Made by a program: the position numbers and the translations under genes. From assembly GCA_051891435.1 (NCBI GenBank), contig JBJFFE010000072.1, forward strand, positions 1-64,000: a stretch of DNA of 64,000 nucleotides. The letters are read 5' to 3'. Shown here in pieces: positions 43,256 to 50,872 of the stretch (the first letter of the stretch is position 1; every line of letters starts with the position of its first letter). This DNA comes from UMGS1933 sp051891435. GTDB taxonomy: Bacteria > Bacillota > Clostridia > TANB77 > CAG-508. The notes beneath the pieces are model-generated. The model saw nothing but the letters and a program-made list of their open reading frames with translations, had not been told where the DNA came from and did no database searches.

Positions 43256-44314
43256 TTAGTGCTTTTTATTTACTTTATTATATTTTGCTATCTCTTTGAA
43301 TTTGTTTCTTTTCTCTTTTAAATAGCTTTCGCTATCATTATTATACTTTGCTTCACTTTGTAATTTAATATAGGAATTAAACCTATCCTGTGATAACTCT
43401 CCATTTTCTATTGCTTCTAATATTTTACAACCTGGTTCATTTGTATGAGTACAATCTGAAAACTTACATTTTCCTAAATATTGTTCTACATCTTTAAATG
43501 TTTTATCTAATCCTTCAGTTACCTCCCACATTCCTAATTCTCTCATTCCTGGTGTATCTATAATCATTGCTCCATTGGGTAGCATAATTAAATTTCTTGA
43601 TGTTGTTGTATGCCTTCCTCTAGAATCTTCTTCCCTAATTTCAGATGTTTTCATTATTTCTTCACCATATAAAGTGTTTACAAGAGTAGATTTTCCAACA
43701 CCAGATGAGCCTAGAAATACAATCGTTTTTCCTTTTTCAAAATATTTTCTAATATTTTCTATTCCTTCTCCTGTTTTGCAGCTTATCGCATAAATATCTA
43801 CTCCTATTGCTATACTTTCTACCTGGTTTATATAACTTGTGTAATCTTCCACTAAATCTCTTTTGGTAAGAATAATAACGGGAATTCCTCCAGATTGCCA
43901 AGATAACGTTAAATATCTTTCTAGCCTATGCAAGTTAAAATTATCATTTAGAGATTGCATTATAAACACATAATCAAAATTTGCTGCAACAAGTTGTTCA
44001 TGTTGTTTATGTAATTCATGGTTTTTGTCACTCGAAGATGCCACTCTTGAAAATGAGCTTTCCCTTCTTAATGTTTCCGTTATCATACTTTCTCCATTTT
44101 CATTCCATTCAATTAATACAAAATCTCCTGTTGTTGGATAAACTGAATTTGGATTATCATAAAAACATCCTCTTTTAATTTTTGCAAATCCACTTCCCTT
44201 ATCACATACAATTTCATATCTTTCTTTATGTGTAGCTATTATTCTTGCTGGAATTTTTCCATTGCTATTATCTCTTATTAAATTTTCTTTAAATCCATAA
44301 TCTTTTATAGTCAT
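43256..44314 (-). CDS. rsgA: Ribosome small-subunit GTPase RsgA
   Basis: A 352-residue circularly permuted GTPase that helps 30S maturation. An N-terminal OB-fold (GFAKIKRG, TGDFVLIEW) is followed by the G4 motif LTKRDLV, G1 GSSGVGKST, G3 DTPGMRELG, and a zinc domain (CKFSDCTHTNEPGCKI). Order G4-G5-G1-G3 confirms the permutation. Length is slightly above the YloQ type. Monocistronic. Confidence 0.95.
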   Translation of the reverse strand: MTIKDYGFKENLIRDNSNGKIPARIIATHKERYEIVCDKGSGFAKIKRGCFYDNPNSVYPTTGDFVLIEWNENGESMITETLRRESSFSRVASSSDKNHELHKQHEQLVAANFDYVFIMQSLNDNFNLHRLERYLTLSWQSGGIPVIILTKRDLVEDYTSYINQVESIAIGVDIYAISCKTGEGIENIRKYFEKGKTIVFLGSSGVGKSTLVNTLYGEEIMKTSEIREEDSRGRHTTTSRNLIMLPNGAMIIDTPGMRELGMWEVTEGLDKTFKDVEQYLGKCKFSDCTHTNEPGCKILEAIENGELSQDRFNSYIKLQSEAKYNNDSESYLKEKRNKFKEIAKYNKVNKKH

Positions 44315-44430
44315 TTTTTTTCCTCCATCTTAACTGAAATTTCTTTAATTAAGATACTTCGGAATCCATTTTCAACTTAATATTTTTCAAAAAGTTTCTC
44401 CTTATTATACATATTTTTATTTTAAAATGA

Positions 44431-45228
44431 TTAAACAAGCTCTTTTTTATCATAATGAATTGTAGTTAAAATCATAAATGCTATTGTAATTCCAATTGAT
44501 AATAATACCATTAAAGGGTTGATAGCTACATTTACAATTACATTTCGAATATCTGCCAACGTAAATACTGATATATATTTTAAAAATTCTGTGCTTTCTC
44601 CCATTTCTGATATGATTTTTAAAAAGTAACTTGCAAATACAATTCCTAAACTTATTCCTATTGTTTTCTTAGTTTTATGTGTGAAGGTTGATAAGAACAA
44701 ACATAAAGCAAAGATAACTATTGAAGAAAACAATGGTGTTATACTTAATAATAAATAAGATTTTTTATCAAAATCACCACTCAAGTCTAATCCTACAAAA
44801 TTAAATATTCCAACAGTTAGTACCATCAAAACAATATATATAATTCCACATAATATTTTATTAATTACAATCTTTTTTCTTGTTACTGGAACACTATTTA
44901 AATATTCTATTGTTTTATCACTTTCTTCTTTTAATAAAATGTTTGAACCTAGAATTCCACTATAAATTCCTGTAATTAAAAGAACAAAGACAAATCCTTC
45001 TGTTTTTAACCATCCAAAAGCTGTATCTATACTTGAAATGTCCATATTAAATGCTTTTAACATTTCTTCTGGAAATATTTCCATCATTTCGTCTAACATT
45101 TGCATATTCTCACTCTTTATAATTGATGGATACACTAAAAATACTACTAAGAATAATATTATTAAAATAGATGTCCAAATAATAAAACTTTTTAAATTTA
45201 TTTTCATTTCTCTTTTAAACATTTTCAT
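44431..45228 (-). CDS. ABC-2 type transporter permease
   Basis: A 265-residue protein with six hydrophobic segments and the ABC-2 fold pattern: a cytosolic start (KMFKREMKINLKSF), a first helix at 16-35, a large extracytoplasmic loop, then five grouped helices. It follows its ATPase by 8 bases. The pair may export a drug, peptide or lipid, or act in envelope homeostasis; no substrate evidence. Confidence 0.85.
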   Translation of the reverse strand: MKMFKREMKINLKSFIIWTSILIILFLVVFLVYPSIIKSENMQMLDEMMEIFPEEMLKAFNMDISSIDTAFGWLKTEGFVFVLLITGIYSGILGSNILLKEESDKTIEYLNSVPVTRKKIVINKILCGIIYIVLMVLTVGIFNFVGLDLSGDFDKKSYLLLSITPLFSSIVIFALCLFLSTFTHKTKKTIGISLGIVFASYFLKIISEMGESTEFLKYISVFTLADIRNVIVNVAINPLMVLLSIGITIAFMILTTIHYDKKELV

Positions 45229-45236
45229 TTTCCTTT

Positions 45237-46112
45237 CTATTGATAATAATGTAAAAACATATCTTCTAGTGTTGCTTCTTCAATTAAAATTCTATCAATT
45301 TTATATTTTGCAAGTTTCTTAATTAATTCATCATGTGGTAACTTATTTCCAAATTTAATGGTATTTCCATCTCTAGAAACAACATTTACTTTTAAATTTT
45401 TTTCTATTTCTTCTATTTGTTCTGATGTTATAGTAACAAATGTTAGATTTTTATTAGATAATTCGTCTATTTTTTCAACTTTTATTAATTTTCCATCTTT
45501 TATAATTCCAACTCTATCACATATTTTAGATACTTCACTTAAAATATGTGTTGAATAAAATATGGTATTTCCCTTTGCTTTTTCTTCTTTTAATAAATCG
45601 TAAAATACATTTTGCATAATTGGGTCTAAACCGCTTGTTGGCTCATCTAATATTAATATTTTAGGCTCATGCACCAATGCTAAAATAATACCTAACTTTT
45701 TTAAATTACCTAAAGACAAATCTTCTATTTTCTTTTTTTCATCTATTTGTAATCTTTGGACCAATTCTTTTCTTCTATTATGGATATTTTTTTTATAGAA
45801 ACTTTCGTGATAATCTAGCATTTCTCTTACTGTTAAATCATCATATAAATAAATTTCACTTGGCAAATACCCTATTTTTTCTTTTATTTCTATATCATCT
45901 TTATTAAATTCTTTATCTTCTATTATAACCTTCCCACTTGTTTTATTAATTAAATTCATAACCCCACGAATTGTAGTAGATTTTCCTGCTCCATTTGGTC
46001 CAATAAATCCAAATATTTCTCCTTCTTCTAATTTTAAAGATAAATTTTCTACACCTTTTATTTTGCCATAATACTTTGTTAAATTCTGAATTTCAAGAAT
46101 GTTTTTCACCAT
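45237..46112 (-). CDS. ABC transporter ATP-binding protein
   Basis: A 291-residue ATPase of the ABC-2 exporter type. Walker A is GPNGAGKST, the signature is LSLGNLKKLG (altered from LSGGQ), Walker B is LILDEPTSGLDP, and the switch histidine is in YSTHILSEV. A C-terminal domain of about 80 residues (VEKIDELSNKNLTFVTI onward) is typical of the CcmA/NatA-like group. It is co-transcribed with the permease downstream. Confidence 0.9.
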   Translation of the reverse strand: MVKNILEIQNLTKYYGKIKGVENLSLKLEEGEIFGFIGPNGAGKSTTIRGVMNLINKTSGKVIIEDKEFNKDDIEIKEKIGYLPSEIYLYDDLTVREMLDYHESFYKKNIHNRRKELVQRLQIDEKKKIEDLSLGNLKKLGIILALVHEPKILILDEPTSGLDPIMQNVFYDLLKEEKAKGNTIFYSTHILSEVSKICDRVGIIKDGKLIKVEKIDELSNKNLTFVTITSEQIEEIEKNLKVNVVSRDGNTIKFGNKLPHDELIKKLAKYKIDRILIEEATLEDMFLHYYQ

Positions 46113-46325
46113 AAAATTCTCTCCCTATTAATTATTTTTCTCAATATTGTATTCTTTCAAAGCATTTATTTTCAAGTACGTTATTATTTTAAAACAGTTA
46201 GTTGTATTTATCAAGTAAAAATCAAAAATAAAATATTAAAAGTCAAAAAATTATACATGTTTTAAAAGCATATATAATTTTCTAAAAAGTAAAGTGTGGA
46301 CACTGGGACATGTGGCGCCACACAT

Positions 46326-46362
46326 AAAAGCAGATAATTAGCGAGGCTAACTATCTGCTTTT
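46326..46362. terminator. Terminator of hsp20
   Basis: AAAAGCAGATAATTAGC pairs with GCTAACTATCTGCTTTT with one mismatch. It lies just past the hsp20 stop codon. Next to it, a separate TGTGGCGCCACA palindrome (about 46311-46322) occurs. Otherwise 46113-46386 holds no gene. Confidence 0.75.
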
Positions 46363-46386
46363 ATAACTTGTAATTTAATCCATATA

Positions 46387-46812
46387 TTATTCTCCATCAA
46401 TTGGAATATATTTCTTTTCTGGTAATGCTTTTTGTTCTTCCTTCTTTGGAATTTCTAGTTGTAAAGTTCCGTTTTTTAAAGATGCTTTTATATCTTCCTC
46501 TTTAATCTCTTCTCCTATATAGAAACTTCTTGAGCATTCACCAAGATATCTTTCTTTACGTACAAATTTTCCTTCCTCTTTTTCTTCTTTTTGTGAATTT
46601 GTTGTAGCATGAACTGTTAAGTAACCATCTTCAATTTCTATTTTGATATTTTCTTTTTCGTAACCAGGTAAATCAATGTTAACTAGATATTTGTCTTTCT
46701 TCTCTTTAATATCTGTTTTCATTAATTTAGTTTCTCCCTCTGTAAAAAATGGATCTCTAAACATTTCATCCCATAAATCAAAATCATTTCTCCTTCTTGG
46801 TATCATCATCAT
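46387..46812 (-). CDS. Small heat-shock protein Hsp20
   Basis: A 141-residue alpha-crystallin-type chaperone that holds unfolding proteins. The crystallin domain spans about residues 33-125 (KYLVNIDLPGYEKENIKIEI...GTLQLEIPKKEE). The A-x-x-x-n-G-x-L motif reads ASLKNGTLQLEIP, and the C-terminal IxI-like anchor is weak (KKYIPIDGE). A CIRCE operator and a good promoter lie upstream, so it should be HrcA-controlled and heat-inducible. Confidence 0.93.
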   Translation of the reverse strand: MMMIPRRRNDFDLWDEMFRDPFFTEGETKLMKTDIKEKKDKYLVNIDLPGYEKENIKIEIEDGYLTVHATTNSQKEEKEEGKFVRKERYLGECSRSFYIGEEIKEEDIKASLKNGTLQLEIPKKEEQKALPEKKYIPIDGE

Positions 46813-46907
46813 AATAAATCAACTCCCTTTCTTTTTATGTGTTGACACCATTTTGCTGGTAGCACATATATTTTTTATAAAAAGTATTATTTACTTTTTA
46901 CATTTAT

Positions 46908-46949
46908 ATTATACACCTATTTTTAGCAATGTCAATAGGAGAGTGCTAA
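46908..46949 (-). promoter_or_regulatory. Heat-shock promoter with CIRCE operator
   Basis: On the minus strand TTGACA (46930-46935), a 16-nt spacer and TATAAT (46908-46913). CIRCE covers 46923-46949, read on the + strand as TTAGCAATG, 9 nt, GAGTGCTAA; it differs from the canonical TTAGCACTC-N9-GAGTGCTAA at two positions in one arm. The operator overlaps the -35 box. HrcA itself is not in the window. Confidence 0.9.
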
Positions 46950-46964
46950 TTTTTTAAAATTTTT

Positions 46965-47939
46965 TTAATTTTGTATTTTTATTTGTTCTTCTTTTATTAA
47001 TGGATATCTTATAAGTTTATCTCCATCTAAGTTTTCTTTATGCATATCTACTGCAGTGATTTGATGATTATCATATGTTGTATAATAATAAATTCCTTTA
47101 TTTGTATTACAACACGATGTATAAAGTGTTATCTCATATTTATCATCACCTAAATTGCAACATCCTCTTTGTTGATCAACTGAATTAAGTATGTGGAAAA
47201 ATTGACTAACGCTTTCTTTTTCTCCTTCTCCAGAAATTGAATTCATTTTTGTAAATGCTACTCTTACAAATCTAGATTGTGATGATAAATCTCCTGGAAG
47301 ACCTATTGCTCCCATTCCTCGACTATATCTTTCTAAATTTAAGCCTTGAGCAAAAGTGTTCTTAGGTGGTTTTGTTGATAAATGCATATAATTATTTAAG
47401 CTAAACATTTGCTTATCAAAAGGAGGATTATTTGTTAAAACTCCTACTGGATTTTCATATATTTTAATTCCTTCTTTTACAGATTCTACCGTTATAGATT
47501 CTTCACTATCTGAAATAATCCAATGTAGCTCCGCTAATGGCAACTTATCATTAAATGGCATATTTAAGAAATTCATTTTTTCTACCAAATTTTGTGCTTC
47601 TTTTACCGTAGCACATTGGCTAAGAATCCAAGGAATAAATTCAAATTGTGTTATATTATCTTTTCCTTCTACTTCATCTTTATAGACTGTATTTCCTACA
47701 AAATTTAATCCTGCAATGCCTAATCCTTTTTCATTTATAGCATCGTAATATAAAGGATAATCTTCTACTACATACGCCATACCAATTATTGCATAATGAA
47801 TATTTATATCCCCTTTTTTTCTAAAATGAAATGGATAATTTCGTGGGGTTATTGTAACCTCATCTCCATAAGAAAATTCGTAATCTAATGTACGTCCAAA
47901 ATAAAAATCTTTTGTTTTATAAGTTGCCGCTGTACACAT
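46965..47939 (-). CDS. bsh: Choloylglycine (bile salt) hydrolase
   Basis: A 324-residue Ntn-hydrolase of the bile salt hydrolase/penicillin acylase family. The nucleophile is Cys2 (MCTAATYK), exposed after removal of Met. The family's Arg16 and Asp19 follow in FGRTLD, Asn in VLTNNPPFD (near 170), and Arg in SRFVRVAF (near 226). Overall pattern is close to the clostridial bile salt hydrolase as I remember it: GLGIAGLNF, TLYTSCCNT-like, YYYTTYDNHQITAVDMHKEN. It would deconjugate glycine or taurine bile acids in the cytoplasm. Penicillin V acylase activity cannot be excluded. Confidence 0.88.
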   Translation of the reverse strand: MCTAATYKTKDFYFGRTLDYEFSYGDEVTITPRNYPFHFRKKGDINIHYAIIGMAYVVEDYPLYYDAINEKGLGIAGLNFVGNTVYKDEVEGKDNITQFEFIPWILSQCATVKEAQNLVEKMNFLNMPFNDKLPLAELHWIISDSEESITVESVKEGIKIYENPVGVLTNNPPFDKQMFSLNNYMHLSTKPPKNTFAQGLNLERYSRGMGAIGLPGDLSSQSRFVRVAFTKMNSISGEGEKESVSQFFHILNSVDQQRGCCNLGDDKYEITLYTSCCNTNKGIYYYTTYDNHQITAVDMHKENLDGDKLIRYPLIKEEQIKIQN

Positions 47940-47971
47940 AATATTCCTCCTTACACACCATGCCTTCTACT

Positions 47972-48772
47972 TTAATTATTAATTTCTTCATCAACTTCTC
48001 TCCCTTCTTTTTCTGCAGGAATATCTCTAATAATATCTTTAATTACTTCTCCTGCAATAATTAGTCCTGCAACTGCTGGAACAAAAGAAATACTTCCAGG
48101 AACTTGATTTTTAACTGTGTGTTTTCCTTCTGCCCCCTGTGAACATATATTTTCATTTTTACAACTACATTCTAAGCTCTCATCTAGTTTTATCGGTTCT
48201 TCTTTTGAATATACAACTTTTAATTTTTTTATTCCTCTTGTTCTTAATTCTTTTCTCATAACCTTTGCCAATGGGCATACACTCGTTTTATAAATATCTG
48301 TTACTTCAAAGCCTGTAGGATCCAATTTATTACCCGTTCCCATACTTGATATGATAGGTATATTTAATTTATTTGCTCTCATAACAAGTTCTATTTTAGC
48401 TGTAACTGTATCTACACAATCTACAATATAATCTACTGTTTCATCTAATATTTCTTTACTGTCTGGCATAAAAAATTCTTGAATAGTTTCTACTTTTGCA
48501 TTTGGATTTATTTCTAAAATTCTTTCTTTTGCAACTTCTACTTTATATCTTCCAATTGTTTTTTGAGTAGCAATTATTTGTCTATTTAAATTTGTTAAAC
48601 AGATTTTATCATTGTCTACTAATATAAAATTTTCCACCCCTGCTCTTACTAGTCCTTCAACTACAAAAGAGCCTACTCCACCAATTCCAAATATAGCAAC
48701 TTTTGCTTTGTGTAGTTTTTCTATTCCATCTTTTCCTATTAATAATTCTGTTCTCGAAAACTGATTTAGCAT
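47972..48772 (-). CDS. tcdA: tRNA threonylcarbamoyladenosine dehydratase
   Basis: A 266-residue E1-like enzyme that cyclises the t6A modification at tRNA position 37 using ATP. The nucleotide-binding motif is FGIGGVGSFVVEGLVRAG near residue 28, followed by DNDKICLTNLNRQI and DCVDTVTAK. The tail carries LECSCKNE and SQGAEGKHTVKNQVPGSISF, also a family trait. Ends near a partly overlapping ribosome-binding site used by the thioesterase remnant upstream. Confidence 0.92.
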   Translation of the reverse strand: MLNQFSRTELLIGKDGIEKLHKAKVAIFGIGGVGSFVVEGLVRAGVENFILVDNDKICLTNLNRQIIATQKTIGRYKVEVAKERILEINPNAKVETIQEFFMPDSKEILDETVDYIVDCVDTVTAKIELVMRANKLNIPIISSMGTGNKLDPTGFEVTDIYKTSVCPLAKVMRKELRTRGIKKLKVVYSKEEPIKLDESLECSCKNENICSQGAEGKHTVKNQVPGSISFVPAVAGLIIAGEVIKDIIRDIPAEKEGREVDEEINN

Positions 48773-48787
48773 TTTATTAATCTCCTT

Positions 48788-48901
48788 TTATTTTATTATA
48801 CATCTTGCTTCTTCCATATATCTAATATAATTTGAATGATGGACAACTCCCATTTTATCTGTTTCATAATAATTAATTTTTCTTTCAAAAATAAAATTCA
48901 T
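48788..48901 (-). pseudogene. 5' fragment of a YbgC/FadM-type acyl-CoA thioesterase
   Basis: A 37-codon frame from ATG 48901 reads NYYETDKMGVVHHSNYIRYM, the hotdog thioesterase opening, followed by EEAR. It then stops at TAA 48788, just before the ribosome-binding site of tcdA. Full-length relatives are about 135 residues, so roughly 70 % is missing. The TAA lies at the junction with tcdA leader DNA, which suggests deletion. Confidence 0.75.
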
Positions 48902-48935
48902 ATATTATACCATAAAATTGTGATATTATTGGCAA
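48885..48935 (-). pseudogene. Possible 5' fragment of a DUF4160 gene
   Basis: TTG 48935, 8 nt after a perfect GGAGGT, opens a 16-codon frame (PIISQFYGIIYEFYF) that resembles the start of DUF4160 proteins (MPxISxFYGI). It ends at TGA inside the thioesterase fragment, in another frame. The match is short, so it may be a coincidence. Confidence 0.4.
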
Positions 48936-49074
48936 AAAGGTTCACCTCCTAGATTATAACATTTGATATTTTACTTTTCAATATTTTCTCCTTCTTTTTT
49001 TGATTTTTATTTGTATTGTTATTATTCAGTAAATCGCACATTTTTAGCGTTCCAGGTGTGCATATATTTAGTAA

Positions 49075-49404
49075 ATAGACTGGTATTGGCATGACCAATT
49101 ATATATAAATGCAAATTATATAAAATTAAACAGAACAAAAATATCAGGTGCCCATGAGATAATATATAATGGTTCTGTAAAAGAATCTGAATATGTAATA
49201 GAACACCTACATAGTTTTACAGAAACACCTACTAAATTTATTTTATACGGAGATGCACATGTTGAAAATAAAGATAGTATTGGAAGTTTAGGAAAAAAAT
49301 CTTTATTATCTGAAAACAGTAAAAATATGAAAAAAGTTATAATAAGAAAGAACTTTAAGGATAATAAAAAAATAAAAGAATTATTAAGCAAAGCGGTAAT
49401 TTAA
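49075..49404 (+). pseudogene. Unidentified gene remnant without a start codon
   Basis: An open frame of about 110 codons, starting after TAA 49072 and ending at TAA 49402. It reads DWYWHDQLYINANYIKLN, later TKFILYGDAHVENK, then a Lys-rich end. There is no ATG, GTG or TTG with a ribosome-binding site early in the frame; the first ATG is near 49328. It looks like protein sequence that has lost its 5' part. Family not recognised. Together with its surroundings it forms a zone of gene debris. Confidence 0.5.
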
Positions 49405-49459
49405 ATAAAATTATCAGCTTGTGTATATAAAAACACACTAAGATTTAAAAAATATTTTG

Positions 49460-49540
49460 AAGTGAACCCAAAATATCAGACAAAAATACGTTTAATTTGA
49501 AGGGTTCATTTTAATGTCAAAATATGATGCAGAGTTTAAA
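49460..49540 (+). mobile_element. Left-end remnant of an IS3-like insertion sequence
   Basis: A frame starting at ATG 49514 (after GAAGGG) reads MSKYDAEFK, the typical opening of an IS3-family OrfA transposase. It runs directly into the 3' end of the next gene after nine codons. Upstream, GTGAACCC...CAGACAAAAA resembles an IS end, and GGGTTCA at 49502 mirrors TGAACCC. Only about 80 bases remain. Confidence 0.45.
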
Positions 49541-49541
49541 T

Positions 49542-50447
49542 TTATTCATTTTTTAATTTTTCTATCTCTTCAGTTATTAATCCTGTTGATTTAACAATTA
49601 TTTCTATATCTACACCCAAATTTAGCAATTTTTTGGCAATTTCTATTTTTTCTTGTTTCATTCCTTGTTTCATGCCTTGTTCTCTTCCTTCTTGTAACCC
49701 CTGCTTAATTGCATATTGCCTTCTTGCGTATTCATCTCTTCTTCCTTTTACTCGTAGTTCTGCTAGTATTCTTAATTCTTCATCTTTACTCATTCCTGTT
49801 AGTTCTTCTACCGCTTCTTTTATCTTTTCATTTTTTGCCATAATTTCCTTCATCTCCTTTTTATTCGGGTTATCAAGAAATAGCATCCATTGGCATATTT
49901 TATTTTGTTCATTTCCTTTATACAATCTCTTCGCTTTTGGAATTTCTACAATTATTATCTCTAAGAAATCTGTCAATATCCTTTTTCCCGTTTTATTATC
50001 TCTTATTTGCCATTTTGTGCCTAATTCCTCTATTCCCTTTAATTCTTTTATTTCATGGTCTAATATTATTATGCTTATAGTTTTGTGCAATTTTTCATAT
50101 TCTTCACTTCTTTGTAGTTGTCTTGAATATGCATCTGCCCAATAATACAAAAATTTTTCATTTTCATAATCTTGTGCTTCTAATTGTATTTCTATATTAC
50201 ATTTTGTTCCATCTTCTAATTCTGTTCTTAAGTCCATTACTCCTAATTTTTGCTCTGCTATTTTTATATTTAAATGTCTATTTAAATCTGTAGTTGCTAT
50301 TTTTGCTTTTTGACCTAATATATCTGATATTAGGCTTTCTGTTAGATTTTTGTTTTCTTCCCTAAAAAGTGCATGAAACACAACATCTACTTTCGGTTTT
50401 AGTAATTCTTTAGTTTGTTCTTTTTTTTCTTCAAATATTGTACTCAT
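49542..50447 (-). CDS. Rpn-family PD-(D/E)XK nuclease / transposase-like protein
   Basis: A 301-residue protein of the recombination-promoting nuclease group. KPKVDVVFHALFREENKNLTES opens the nuclease domain (starting near residue 17), and MDLRTELEDGTKCNIEIQLE holds the D...ExQ active-site pattern near 72-91. The tail is Gln/Glu/Met-rich (KQGLQEGREQGMKQGMKQEK, near 255-275), a length-variable repeat common in this family. The promoter region upstream is unremarkable. No IS ends were found around it, so it is probably a solitary member. Confidence 0.88.
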   Translation of the reverse strand: MSTIFEEKKEQTKELLKPKVDVVFHALFREENKNLTESLISDILGQKAKIATTDLNRHLNIKIAEQKLGVMDLRTELEDGTKCNIEIQLEAQDYENEKFLYYWADAYSRQLQRSEEYEKLHKTISIIILDHEIKELKGIEELGTKWQIRDNKTGKRILTDFLEIIIVEIPKAKRLYKGNEQNKICQWMLFLDNPNKKEMKEIMAKNEKIKEAVEELTGMSKDEELRILAELRVKGRRDEYARRQYAIKQGLQEGREQGMKQGMKQEKIEIAKKLLNLGVDIEIIVKSTGLITEEIEKLKNE

Positions 50448-50872
50448 TTATCTTTCTCCTTTATTTTAACAAATTGTCAATTTTTTTGCAATACTTTTTT
50501 GACAATTTCTTATATTTACACTTTTGGTTTTAGGCATGAAAATAAAAGCATAGACTCCTTTCCTTAATATTTTTGATTTCTAATTCTTTTTTGGATTTTT
50601 TTAAGAATTAATTATTCGTGATTTAAAATTTTTTGATTAAAATTATTTAGAAATAATATCACACCTTTATTCAAAGTGTATGTTTTTCTTATACCATATT
50701 TTTCCAGTTTTGTCCACTTTTTTTCATCGACATTTTTCGAGATTCGTTAATGTTCAGTAGGACTAATTAAAATTGTATAAAACATTGCCTCTACAAATTT
50801 TTATACCCTACTGAACATTAACCAGTTTTTATCGAATTTTCATTCAATTGAAACGCGTCCCTTTTGCTTTTT
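50448..50872. other. 425-base AT-rich gap without a gene
   Basis: Contains the likely promoter of the Rpn gene near its left end (TTGCAA, 17 nt, TAAAAT on the minus strand), an AAATTGTCA/TGACAATTT inverted pair near 50470-50510, and the long-loop inverted repeat at 50746-50822. No coding frame seen. Confidence 0.6.
50746..50822. repeat. Long-loop inverted repeat GTTAATGTTCAGTAGG
   Basis: GTTAATGTTCAGTAGG (50746-50761) and its exact complement CCTACTGAACATTAAC (50807-50822) enclose 45 bases. GTTAATGTTCAGTA also occurs at 28218-28231, so it is a dispersed sequence rather than only a local hairpin. Confidence 0.8.

Noticed and set aside
49633..50145. A 170-codon open frame on the + strand opposite the Rpn nuclease gene.
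   Set aside because: The minus-strand frame has clear nuclease motifs and a ribosome-binding site; this frame is its shadow.
49542..50447. Calling the Rpn gene a complete insertion sequence.
   Set aside because: No terminal inverted repeats or target duplications were seen around it, so only the protein family is claimed.
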